Below are positions 53,460 through 64,000 of a DNA stretch of 64,000 nucleotides, one piece after another; positions within the stretch are counted from its first letter, which is position 1, and every line of letters begins with the position of its first letter. This DNA comes from Crotalaria pallida (Eukaryota; Streptophyta; Magnoliopsida; Fabales; Fabaceae). Location of the stretch: the NCBI GenBank assembly GCA_037953625.1, contig CM075650.1, positions 121,813,706 through 121,877,705 of the forward strand. The letters are read 5' to 3'. The notes below the pieces were generated by a model that saw only the letters and a program-made list of their open reading frames with translations, was not told the DNA's origin and did not search any database. Made by a program: the position numbers and the translations under genes.

Positions 53460-55092
53460 TGAGGAAATCGCAATTGGTGGTTGAAACAACTAAGGAACCC
53501 TAGTAGAACACCTAGAAGGGGGGGTTGAATAGGTGTTTAAGAAACCTTGAAAGATTTTCGAACGAAACAAATCAAAACAATTAAAACGAATGATTTTTGA
53601 AAAATCTGCAGCTCTTAATCGATTAAACTGTGATTTACTCGATTAAGCCTGAAAGTTCAAATTGTCTTAATCGATTAAATGAACACTTAATCGATTAAAT
53701 CTGACAGAAATCAGAAAAATCAATTTTTCATTCGAATACGAAAATCAATCAATCAACACTTAAGATCAGAGATTCAGCGGAAACAATTAACACCTATATT
53801 CTTATTGATTACCTAGGTTATGAAAATGATTTTCCCAAATCAATTTGAACAATAAAGATTCAATTCAATCAATTATGAAAAATCAATCTTTCTCTAGGTT
53901 TACAACCAAGAACACAATGAATAACAAGAATGTAAAGAGTTAAGAGTTTAGAGATACGACACAGTGATTTATCCTGGTTCACTTTCACCCGCTTGAAAGC
54001 TACATCCAGTCCCCTCTTCAACCAAGAGAGATTCTTCACTATGAGGAATTAGAGTTCTCAAATTACAAGTAAATGCCTCACAAGACTCCCTTCTTGCTAG
54101 CCTACAAGAGATACTCCACACCCTTGTCTTGTAATCCTATTGATCTTCTCTCTAATCTAACCTCTACCCCTTGTTGATAACCGACACAACAAGTCTTCAC
54201 GTGCTTGATGATAATCCACACACCAAGGCTTCACTTTGCTTGATTCACAACCAAGACTTCTTCTTCTTCAATTAACTTGAACTTGCTTGATGATAATCGA
54301 CACACCATGTCTTCTTTGTATGTTGTAGATGGCTTGCCTTTTGCAAAGATTACAACACAATAGAAAACACAATGACACTCCTATGAATCTCAATCAATAG
54401 CTATGACAATTCAACATAAGAGATTCAAAGGTTCTTGATCAAAGAATATGAAAATATGAAGCTTTGATCTTTGAAATTGAGAGAGAATAGAGTGGCTTGA
54501 TTCTTTGTAAAATGAATATCAAAATGATGTATATATTGATCACAAAGGTTAGGAATAGGTTTATATAGAATACCCAAAAGTTGTAGCACTTGAAAACTGA
54601 TTTTGAGAAGTGAAAATCGTATTTTAAAAATCAATTCTGCAGGTCTTAATCGATTAAATCTCAGCTTAATCGATTAAGCACTGTAACTCAAAATGTCTTA
54701 ATCAATTAAACACATACTTAATCGATTAAGTTAGTGTAAAACTGATTTAAAACTTGTTTTCTCAAAACTAAACCTTCCCTTTCAAACCTTTAAGCCACCT
54801 ATTGATTTTAGGTAAAGTGAAAACTCAAATTATGATTTAATCATGACTATGATAGAGATTCACTACCCTCTAAATAACTTTACCCAAACTCATAAAAATA
54901 AAAGACCTAAGAAGCTTGAGAGGCAAAAGATAAAAGATATTACAAACACACTCAAACTAAGTCTTCTTTGAGCTTGTTCTCTCTTCTTCACTTGATGTTT
55001 GTTGTTGCTTGTTGAGCTTGAACTTGATCAACACCTTTGTAGCATTTTCAAAACCTTTTGTCATTATCAAAACCTTCTTTATGGAACTAACA
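53460..55092 (-). repeat. 3' LTR of gag-only Copia copy 2
   Basis: Complete LTR, TGAGGAAATCG...GGAACTAACA on +. Palindrome clusters TTAATCGATTAA at 53615-53705 and 54640-54735. TATA box complement at 54562-54571. Confidence 0.9.
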
Positions 55093-55841
55093 ATCTCCCC
55101 CTTTTTGAAAATGACAAACATGTTTTGAAGTTGTTTGAAGTTGTTGATGCTTGAACCATTTGATCACTTAATGAGAAACATGCTCCCCCTTAATCAATGC
55201 AATTTACATTTGAAATCCAATTGATAGAAGCTTGATTCTCCCCATATCTTCAACAACTTTTCTCAACCTACATAAAAACAACAAAACAAACCTTTCTCCG
55301 AAAACAACACAAAACTACTATTTCTCCCCCTTTTGGCATTATCAAAAAGTAATATATACCAATTGAAATATAAAATGCTAAGCCAAAGTAAGAGAAATTA
55401 CCAATCATTTCTTCACAACATTGATACCAATTGAAAAATACAAGTACTAAACTTTGAAATGTGATACCAATTGGCAAGAAATATGACAATGAGATATAAA
55501 CCAATTGAGAACTAAAAAGATCATAATATCACTTAACAAAGTAAGATATCAATTGTAAAGAAATATAACAATAAAAACAATAGCATGATAATCATATAAT
55601 AATCACTCAATGATACCAATTGAACTAATTGAACTTTTAGAAAAGTAATACCAATTGAGAGAAAATATACCAATTGAGAAAAATATAACAATATCAATTA
55701 TACCAATTTGAAGGACTTCTTTTGATTCCAATTGAAGATGTTCAACAATATCAAATTTTACCACTTTGTAGAACATTCTCTTGAGATTTGAAGAATGTGT
55801 ATAGACCTTCATTTGCATCTTCAATCATACCTACAAAACAA
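55093..55841 (-). repeat. 3' noncoding region of copy 2 with ATACCAA array
   Basis: Complement of TTGGTAT repeats: ATACCAATTG and close variants near 55357, 55434, 55470, 55609, 55648, 55668 and 55700. PPT-like CTCCCCC tracts near 55096, 55182 and 55325. The layout matches copy 1. No gene. Confidence 0.65.
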
Positions 55842-57625
55842 TCATGCTTTGCTTTTTGGTATCCAAATGGTTTTGGATCCATTTTTGTTAGTGTAGGGAC
55901 TTTCACCCTTTTTCACCCAAACAAAATTTCCTTTAGGTATACCATGCACTTTAATATAACACACATTTTAAGTATGTCCATGAGTACCACAATAGAAACA
56001 TGTTGGTGCATTTGAAAAATCAACTTTAGAAAAATCAACAACATTTCTATGAGATTTACTCTTAGCATTAGTATAACCCAAACCAAACTTGTTTGAATTT
56101 TCTCTTTGAAAATTTAACAATGTTCGCAATCTAATATCACCATTTGTGAAACTTGCAAGCTTATTTTTGAAAATAGCATTTTCATCTTTAAGCAACTTGC
56201 AATTCTCACAATCAACCACAATATTCACTCTACTAGCACAATCACAAGAAGAACTAGCATATATAAGATCAAGAGTTTCATTTTCAAGATTAAGCTCATC
56301 AACTTGTTTTTGAAGTTCTAAAATCTCTTTTTGATGTTTCAAAATGAGCTTCTTTCTTTCAATGTTTTTCAAAGCTAGTTTTTCAAGTTGTTCATGCATT
56401 TCTTCATAAGCATTGTATAACAATTCATATTTAGAAGAAATTTCGGATTTAGTATGACTTACATTGCTATCCTCACTTTGTTCACTTGATTCATCATTTG
56501 AACTTTCCTCTTCATCTACTTGAACAAGCAAGTTGAGATTAGCAACTTCTTCATCATCCGAAGAACTATTAGATGTGCTTTTCTTGTCTTCTACATCACT
56601 ATCCCAAACTATATATGCCCTTTTAGATTTTGAATTCTTCTTTTCTTTCTCCTTCTTCTTGAGATATCTAGAGCATGAGTATTTGAGATGACCGGGCTTT
56701 CCACATTCATGGCAAACTACACCTTCTTTAGATGTCTTGGTCTTGTAGTGTGGGGAATCCTTCTCTTTACCTTTGTCTTTGTTCAACCTTCCTTTTCTCC
56801 TTAGAAACTTGTCAAACTTCCTTAGTAAAAGTTTCATTTCTTCTTCATCAATATCCGAATCGGAATCTTCACTATCATCATCATCGGAACTCTCTTTTTA
56901 TATGATCTATTAACTTTAAGAGCAAGTCCCTTTCTTCCTTTGTTCTTATCCGACTCTTCATGCATATGCAAACGTCCAAGCTCCATTTCATGTTCTTGAA
57001 GCTTTCCAAAAAGTGTTGCTAGATCCATATCATCCAAATTCTTAGATTCAACAATAGCCGTTACTTTTGGTTGCCAATTTCTATCTAAACATCTCAACAC
57101 TTTGTTAGTAAGTTAACCTTGTAAGAAAGTCTTACCAAGAGCAAGTAAATGGTTAATAATGTGAGTAAAACGTTTTTGCATATCATTAATAGATTCATTT
57201 GGAAGCATATGAAACAATTCATATTCACGCATCAAAACATTCAATCTAGCTCTCCTAACCTCACTAGTTCCTTCATGAGTCACTTGTAAAGTGTCCCACA
57301 TCTCTTTTGCACTAACACATTGAGAAACTCTAAAGAACTCATCATAGGACAAAGCGGAGGTAATGATATTATTTTCTTTATAATCATATTGTACTTTCTT
57401 TCTATCATCATCCGTCCACTTATCCTCGGGGGTCAATTGTTGTGCACCTTCAACTAAACTAGAGGGGATATGAGGACCTTTTTCTATTGCTTTCCAAATT
57501 TCACTATCTATGGCTTGGATAAAGATTTTCATTCTAACTTTCCAATATGCATAACCCTCACCATTAAAGAGTGGAGGTTGACTTATTGAAGCACCTTCAC
57601 CACCAAAGGAATTCGTAGAACCCAT
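55842..57625 (-). pseudogene. Gag of gag-only Copia copy 2
   Basis: ATG at 57625 (MGSTNSFGGEGASISQPPLF). In-frame TAA at 57115-57113, a one-base frameshift near 56880, and TAA at 55970-55968 inside the second zinc knuckle. Both knuckles are represented (CHECGKPGHLKYSC and CFYCGTHGHT), unlike copy 1. Coiled-coil heptads in the middle. It ends WIPKSKA-type and TGA at 55844-55842. The same Gag family as in copy 1. Confidence 0.85.
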
Positions 57626-57680
57626 TGCGGTTACTTAAGGATCTTTACGAAAAAGCTCTTATGCTCGTGTCTTTCGACCG

Positions 57681-57693
57681 AGCTTTGATACCA
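57681..57693 (-). other. Primer-binding site of copy 2, one mismatch
   Basis: The - strand reads TGGTATCAAAGCT, where copy 1 and the young Copia have TGGTATCAGAGCT. One G-to-A change is present. Confidence 0.8.
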
Positions 57694-57695
57694 AT

Positions 57696-59318
57696 TGAGG
57701 AAACCGCAATTGGTGGTTGAAACAACTAAGGAACCCTAGTAGAACACCTAGAAGTGGGGGTTGAATAGGTGTTTAAGAAACCTTGAAAGATTTTCGAACG
57801 AAACAAATCAAAACAATTAAAACGAATGATTTTTGCAAAATCTGCAGCTCTTAATCGATTAAACTGTGATTTACTCGATTAAGCCTGAAAGTTCAAATTG
57901 TCTTAATCGATTAAATGAACACTTAATCGATTAAATCTGACAGAAATCAGAAAAATCAATTTTTCATTCGAATACGAAAATCAATCAATCAACACTTAAG
58001 ATCAGAGATTCAGCGGAAACAATTAACACCTATATTCTTATTGATTACCTAGGTTATGAAAATGATTTTCCCAAATCAATTTGAACAATAAAGATTCAAT
58101 TCAATCAATTATGAAAAATCAATCTTTCTCTAGGTTTTCAACCAAGAACACTATGAATAACAAGAATGTAAAGAGTTAAGAGTTTAGAGATACGACACAG
58201 TGATTTATCCTGGTTCACTTTCACCCGCTTGAAAGCTACATCCAGTCCCCTCTTCAACCAAGAGAGATTCTTCACTATGAGGAATTAGAGTTCTCAAATT
58301 ACAAGTACATGCCTCACAAGACTCCCTTCTTGCTAGCCTACAAGAGATACTCCACACCCTTGTCTTGTAATCCTATTGATCTTCTCTCTAATCTAACCTC
58401 TACCCCTTGTTGATAACCGACACAACAAGTCTTCACGTGCTTGATGATAATCCACACACCAAGGCTTCACTTTGCTTGATTCACAACCAAGACTTCTTCT
58501 TCTTCAATTAACTTGAACTTGCTTGATGATAATCGACACACCATGTCTTCTTTGTTTGTTGTAGATGGCTTGCCTTTTGCAAAGATTACAACACAATAGA
58601 AAACACAATGACACTCCTATGAATCTCAATCAATAGCTATGACAATTCAACATAAGAGATTCAAAGGTTCTTGATCAAAGAATATGAAAATATGAAGCTT
58701 TGATCTTTGAAATTGAGAGAGAATAGAGTGGCTTGATTCTTTGTAAAATGAATATCAAAATGATGTATATATTGATCACAAAGGTTAGGAATAGGTTTAT
58801 ATAGAATACCCAAAAGTTGTAGCACTTGAAAACTGATTTTGAGAAGTGAAAATCGTATTTTAAAAATCAATTCTGCAGGTCTTAATCGATTAAATCTCAG
58901 CTTAATCGATTAAGCACTTTAACTCAAAATGTCTTAATCGATTAAACACATACTTAATCGATTAAGTTAGTGTAAAACTGATTTAAAACTTGTTTTCTCA
59001 AAACTAAACCTTCCCTTTCAAACCTTTAAGCCACCTATTGATTTTAGGTAAAGTGAAAACTAAAATTATGATTTAATCATGACTATGATAGAGATTCACT
59101 ACCCTCTAAATAACTCTACCCAAACTCATAAAAATAAAAGACCTAAGAAGCTTGAGAGGCAAAAGATAAAAGATATTACAAACACACTCAAATTAAGTCT
59201 TCTTTGAGCTTGTTCTCTCTTCTTCACTTGATGTTTGTTGTTGCTTGTTGAGCTTGAACTTGATCAACACCTTTGTAGCATGTTCAAAACCTTTTGTCAT
59301 TATCAAAACCTTCTTTAT
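57696..59318 (-). repeat. 5' LTR of gag-only Copia copy 2, truncated
   Basis: Homologous to 53460-55082. The outer 10 bases and target duplicate are absent. Confidence 0.88.
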
Positions 59319-59811
59319 TATCTTTAATATATCAACTTGTACAAGGTTATGTATTACTAGGATTTAGCCAAAATAAAAAGTCCTCCACAAAGTCTCAATT
59401 TAGAATGGTATCTGAATGCCATATGATGTCATTTAAACAATGGTAGCTTGGTTACACATCACATTGACGTTACCTGTTGGCTATCAGTCGAAGCTGTCTA
59501 AAAGGCAATATATATACACCTTCTACTCTGATTTGGGCACCACCAACATTGTATTCTTTGTCAAACACGACATGGAATATAACTAAACCCTGACAAAACA
59601 CCATGAAAAGGAGGATTTTGAGATATTTCATATCAGATTTAGCTTATTATCTAATGACATATCCTCTTAACAGACATCAAATTTCACTATGCAAATGATC
59701 ACATCAAACTTTTGTACAACAGAGTACTAGAAGAAGAAACTAAGGAAGTTGATGGGCAAAATTGGAGCGAACATTAGATAAAAAAATATCGCATACAATA
59801 GCATGTCTAAC
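59319..59811. other. Unassigned interval left of the helicase fragment
   Basis: No supported gene on either strand. It could be intron or 3' part of the helicase fragment (- strand), but I find no helicase motifs here. Confidence 0.4.
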
Positions 59812-59875
59812 CCAGGATAGAGCAAAGTACTTGTTCAAAACCCATGTCAAGCATCCTATCTGCTTCATCAAGGAC
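59812..59875 (-). pseudogene. DEAD-box RNA helicase exon with motif II
   Basis: A 64-nt exon between a TCCTAG acceptor and a GTTAGA donor encodes VLDEADRMLDMGFE, the Walker B/DEAD motif of RNA helicases, then VLCSIL. Together with the preceding exon it most resembles the DBP3/RH5 type (ribosome biogenesis helicases), where DLIE...VVLDEADRMLDMGFE...IL is conserved. Motifs I, III and VI were not found within the available flanks, so it is a fragment. Confidence 0.6.
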
Positions 59876-60164
59876 CTAGGACATATAAATAATATTTACA
59901 TAAGGCTTGGTATATATTACTCATATAAGCATATATTACTTATACAAGTTATAGTAGTTAGTAATATAGAATAAACAATTGCAACTAAGTCTAACCAGAG
60001 ACAAACAAAATGCAACAGAGGTGGTAATTGCGTGTAAATCCGAAATTCAGCACAAAGGACTTCAAATTAAGTTCCACACCAGTGAGAGCAGCAAATAAAA
60101 TATATGATTGAATAACTTGTTTTCATGATAGAAGTGCATTAAGAAATAAAATTGAACAACTTAC

Positions 60165-60225
60165 CACATAGGAGGCTTCTTTTAGGGATAAGACACCCAT
60201 TTCAATTAGATCTTGTATAAACCAC
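60165..60225 (-). pseudogene. DEAD-box RNA helicase exon upstream of motif II
   Basis: It encodes IQDLIEMGVLSLKEASYV, ending at GTAAGT. Splicing to the 59875 exon is in phase 0 (SYV then VLDEAD). The region corresponds to the stretch just after motif Ib (PGR) of DBP3/RH5 helicases. The 5' border (AG at 60227-60226) is approximate. Confidence 0.55.
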
Positions 60226-60723
60226 CTAATCTCAATGAGCTAATTAAAATCAATAAAATCAATAAACTTAGCTAATTAAAATCAATAAAAATAGGTAAAC
60301 ATAAACCCCTAAAAAATAGGTTTACATGAACTTCACCCTGTCCTAACACTATTACAACAAAAGAACAAGTTTCCCTGCCCCCTTATATCAGTTACAGAAA
60401 CAACAACAGTAAAAAAAGGCTGAAAATGAGAAATAAGAATGAAGCAGATGCAACATCTAATAGCAAATCAAGATTCACAATAGAATTAAACTTAACCAAA
60501 ATGCATATACCCCATTAGCCCTTTCACTCCCTATGCGACTATCATGCTAATACAAATGAGCTCAATATAATACCAAAAGTAAAGTAACCCCAAGAGCAGC
60601 ACAAAAAGGACCTAAACCTTTCCCTGTAAATCAATGGAAGAAGACTTGACTTTCTATCATGAAAATAAAAATAACCTTTCCCTACAAATTTGGGCAGCAA
60701 AACAAAAACGAGTAGGGAATTAG
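60226..60723. other. Noncoding flank of helicase fragment and MULE copy B
   Basis: AT-rich, with short repeats (CTAATTAAAATCAATAAA at 60240-60290). No exon recognised. Confidence 0.4.
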
Positions 60724-60963
60724 TCTACAAACCCCCACTTTATCCCCCAAACCCCATTTTAATGGTGCAATGTCTATTATACCCTTCAGCTTTCAAAACA
60801 AAACAAAAAAAATGTAAATTCCGATACTGTTAATATTCCGATTAACCAGTGTCAGAATTTATATAAATTCCGACACGAGTATATCGGAAAAAATGTAACA
60901 TTCATTTAACTTATATAACTGTCACTTTTCCGAGAGAATGATTTCGGAAACTGCTAAAATTTC

Positions 60964-61249
60964 GATACATTTCTATCAGAAATGTTAACTTAATCAATTT
61001 GAAATTACCAATAGGAAACGTAGCTCGCTGTAACAATTTTCCGACATACTAAATTCAGAATTTATTAAATTTCCGACATACTTAATTCAGAATTTATTAA
61101 AATTCCGATACATTTCTATCAGAAATATTAACTTAATCAATTTGAAATTATCAATAGAAAACGTAGCTCGCTGTAACAATTTTCCGACATACTAAATTCA
61201 GAATTTATTAAATTTCCGACATACGTAATTCAGAATTTATTAAAATTCC
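60964..61249. repeat. Two tandem 143-bp units in MULE copy B
   Basis: GATACATTTCTATCAGAAAT begins units at 60964 and 61107. They share GAAACGTAGCTCGCTGTAAC and paired TTCCGACATAC/ATTCAGAATT words. Confidence 0.85.
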
Positions 61250-61635
61250 GAGACATAGGTCTCAGATTGAGCTAAATTCCAAGACCCTGTTGTCGGATTT
61301 ATCAGAAAAATACATTAGATCACACCAATTTGACATACTCATTGCAAAAACATTAATCAATTGCTACAACATGAAGTTATGCTGATATATTGCAACAAAG
61401 TAAATTGATACCGAAACATTAATTCTTTAATTCAGGTAACCTTAATCCGATCCATGTTCAAAAGCAAACCTTAATCCACATGTTCAATACCTAAGCTTAA
61501 AAGCTATTACAAATAACAAAAACCAAATACTAACAAGTTCAAAAGCTAACAAACACATTGATCTAATACCAACAAGTTCAAAAGCTATTACAAAATGACC
61601 AAATATATTATTGATTCAAAAGTAACAATTTCTTC

Positions 61636-61722
61636 TCAGTTTCTTCCTTTATGGAGTCTACGTTGTTTTTCTTCTTCTTCTACTACTCGCACGGTTTCAG
61701 TTGTACGCTTCAATCTAGCCAT
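61636..61722 (-). pseudogene. First-exon remnant of the PMD gene in copy B
   Basis: ATG at 61722 encodes MARLKRTTETVRVVEEEEKQ and stops after 28 codons (TGA 61638-61636). It shows the start codon that is ACG in copy A. Confidence 0.6.
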
Positions 61723-62454
61723 ATCTGAAATTTCAACCCAATTAAAAAAATGTGTAAGTTATGGATAAAAAAACAATATTCAAACATTGAGAGAACAAAA
61801 ATTATGTTTTTATAATCTAAGCATCAAAACTCAAAAATATTAAACATAACAATAACAAACAATTTATAAAACAGCCACTGATTAATTTCAGACATGACAG
61901 AGTCGGAATTTTATAATCTTCCAACACCCCCGTGTCGGAAAGTTGCAGCGACAACATACCTTCAACACAGAAATGGCGGATTCAAAAAACAACACAACAA
62001 CAATAAAAATAAACCCTAAAACTACAATAATGAAAAAGAACAAAACCTTAAAAACAAAAACAAAACCTAAGTCAAACCCTCCTACATCAAATAAACAAAA
62101 AAAAGAAAAAAAAGAAAAGAGAAAAGAAAAACAAAACAAAAACGCACAGAGAAAAAAACGGTAATGAATGAGGGAAGAAGAAGAATGTAATACCTTGAGG
62201 TGGCGGCGGTGGAGGAGGCGATGGTGGAGGCAGCAGGCAGAAGAAGGAGTTGAAAGTAAAGGAGGATTGAAATGTGAAAGAGGAAGAAGAATTAGGGAGG
62301 GAGTGGAACGTGAATCAGGGAGGGAGTGAAAGTGGGGTGTGGGGTTTGTGAAATGAAAAAAGAAGAAAGTATAATGGAGGTTTAAAATGAGGATATTATT
62401 GGTATTATTGAAAAAAGTGGGGTTTGGGGGATAAATCTGGGGTTCGAGTATAGA

Positions 62455-62990
62455 TTTCTATTTTTGTTTTTCTTTCATTTCAATGTTAAGCCCATGAGAA
62501 TTTTATGAGCAAGCTAAGTATATAATTGAAACTATTGCATAAATGATAATCAAGTCTTAACAGGTAAATATGATCCTAAATTTGATTCATCATTGACAAT
62601 TGTTCAAGGCAAAACCGGTCCAACCGATTCGACTCACTTCGTCATCTTCATCGTTGCAATTCAATCCAGGGGATTGTTTGTTGCTCCAACCGAAGCAGTA
62701 CGACAAGGAAAGAAGCATCCCTAAAGGCGTCGGTTCGGTTTGGACCTAGTTAAGCTAGAACCAGTCAAACCCGATTTCAACCAGCAGCACCACAAGTGGC
62801 GGTTCACGACAGCCACAGAAACACGAGCTTCGATCATGTGACGACGCGCAAGTGAGAACTGCGGCTATGGTGATTGGGTTTGGTGGCGGCGACGAGGTCC
62901 CCGTGCACCTCGATTCGCGACGCCAGAGCTAGAGGGAGAGAGAGATCGCTAGATTGAGGGGGCTGGGTCGAGTGAGAGGGAGAGGAGAAG
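62455..62990. other. Unassigned GC-richer interval
   Basis: GA-rich to GC-rich sequence (62580-62990) with no ORF. It resembles a gene leader or retroelement leader but carries no recognisable protein. Confidence 0.35.
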
Positions 62991-64000
62991 TGTGACATCC
63001 TGTTTATTTTAATCAGTGCTGATTAATTTAAGCCTTGTGTTTTGTGTGTCATCCTGGTTGAAGGATGTGAGATTCAAGATCCTAAGTGTGGAGTGTCGGA
63101 GTTCGATCCGATCAGACTCTGTGTTAGCCGAGCTCTTAGGAGCCGAGCATGTCTTACCGAGCTCGTGGGTGTGTGCCTAGTAGGAGGCACAGAGCTTGGA
63201 TTGGCCGAGCATGTGACTTAGAGTCACGAGGCCATGTTGGGGTAGAGCCGAGCGCATGGGAGTTTGAGCTCAGTAGGATCTATGAGTTAGATCCTAGCAG
63301 GTTGAGCCGAGCTCGGGTGTGTGATCCGAGCAAGTGGTATGACGTTAGTTAACCGAGAAAATACCGAGTTGGTGGTATTGGGTTAGCGGAACCGAGCAGG
63401 TTCCGAGCATGATGTGTTGTGCTCGTGGATCCGAGCAGATAGTGTGTTGATTTAGTGCCGAGCAAGAGTAGCCGAGCTTAGGTAATCCGAGTTGTAGTGT
63501 TGAGTTCACTTATATTTGTGCTCGGTAGAAACCGAGTAGTTCCCATCTTGTTGTGCTCAGAATAGGCCGAGTAGTGATAACTAATATTACGACCACCGAG
63601 CTCGTATCATTTTCAACCCCCCCTTTGTTTGAGATTGCACTGGTCTTGTGTTGATGTTGAATAGTGCCGACCTCAGCAAGTCGTGTGTAATCGTTTAAAG
63701 TGTCTCATCCCGAGGTGGTGGCACCAAGAGAACCGAGCACCGAGTTCAAGCTTGCGCCGAGCTCTCATGTTTTCATTGTTGAGAGCTGGACCTCGGAAGT
63801 CGGCCTTAGTTGGCCGATGTTATTGAAGCATGTTGTCTTCTTCCTCCCGACGTACTGCTCCGTTTCTGCTGGAATAAGAGACTTGGGGCAAGTCTGTAAT
63901 TCCACATTTGGCATTCATTTTCAGCCACAACTTTATGAAGCTTCTCAGGGAAGCTTTTCATACCAACCTCATATACTCCCTTCTTTCGTATAGTATAAGT
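62991..64000. mobile_element. LTR-like sequence with about 20 CCGAG motifs, runs off window
   Basis: It starts TGTGACATCCTG, an LTR-like start. Between 63128 and 63760 the word CCGAG, mostly as CCGAGC, appears about 20 times in the same direction at 10-50 bp spacing, plus palindromic CCGAGCTCGG at 63307. Small ORFs over it are motif artefacts. LTR status is inferred because the other end is outside the window. Confidence 0.45.

Larger units (their letters stand above)
53460..59318 (-). mobile_element. Gag-only SIRE-like Copia element, copy 2
   Basis: LTRs at 53460-55092 (3') and 57696-59318 (5', missing its outer 10 bases GGAACTAACA). The interior has gag only, as in copy 1. The left end is canonical (TGAGGAAA). 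The right end breaks off at CTTCTTTAT with no target duplicate, so this edge was truncated after insertion. LTRs differ at roughly 15 positions. Confidence 0.88.
60724..62454. mobile_element. MULE copy B, internal-deletion derivative
   Basis: Left end CTACAAACCCCCACTTTATC and right end whose complement reads CCCCAGATTTATCCCCCAAA are terminal inverted repeats. Inside, the left subterminal TTCCGACAC region and the right leader plus first PMD exon match copy A. The transposase and the PMD core are absent. It would depend on a MULE transposase elsewhere. The flanking duplication is not clear. Confidence 0.75.

Overview
The window is nuclear DNA of a flowering plant, probably a eudicot and possibly a legume (family-level guess, low confidence). 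It is AT-rich, has spliceable introns, and is almost entirely transposable elements. The evidence is SIRE/Maximus-type Copia, Tat-type and Athila-type Gypsy elements, Mutator-like elements (MULEs), a Stowaway-like MITE and CACTA-like termini. No intact host gene is visible. The only host-gene-like sequence is a two-exon fragment of a DEAD-box RNA helicase near 59.8-60.2 kb.

Region 1 (1-24.7 kb) is a four-level nest. The base is a Mutator-like element with a truncated MURA/FAR1-type transposase on the + strand and a convergent four-exon gene for a plant mobile domain (PMD) protein on the - strand. A 20.3-kb Athila-like element (1762-22075, TSD GCACC) sits inside the third PMD exon. A TG...CA-bounded LTR-type insertion (2437-14107, TSD CGAGG) sits in the left LTR of that Athila. 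A gag-only Copia (4097-9940, TSD CCGAC) sits inside that insertion. Each boundary was read from LTR ends plus a 5-bp target duplication. Joining the PMD exon across the Athila keeps its reading frame.

Region 2 (24.7-30.1 kb) holds small DNA elements, eroded LINE RNase H fragments, CACTA-like subterminal repeats and long AT-rich stretches in which I see no gene.

Region 3 (30.1-49.9 kb) is a Tat/Retand-like Gypsy element on the - strand (TSD AATCT). It has gag-pol with two RNase H domains and an antisense, intron-containing extra gene near its 3' LTR. A nearly pristine SIRE-type Copia (35179-44338, TSD TGCTA) interrupts its integrase. The two 1530-bp LTRs of that Copia show only about three differences by eye, and its gag and pol are intact, so it is the youngest and most probably active element here.

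Region 4 (49.9-64 kb) holds an unclassified GC-rich LTR-like segment, a long hairpin DNA element carrying a Stowaway-like MITE, a second gag-only Copia on the - strand, the helicase fragment, a deletion derivative of the MULE family, and the start of another LTR-like element.

The most unusual pattern is that several unrelated LTR families each carry their own amplified short motif, mostly palindromic: TTAATCGATTAA or TTACTCGAGTAA in the Copia elements, ATCCGGTATCCGGATT in the Tat element, GGCGCGCC-type motifs in Athila, and CCGAGC(TCGG) at 63 kb. In the Copia LTRs one cluster lies just upstream of the TATA box. Copy number of the Athila motif differs between the two LTRs of one element. The gag-only Copia family also carries an array of primer-binding-site-like TTGGTATCA motifs where the autonomous relative has pol.
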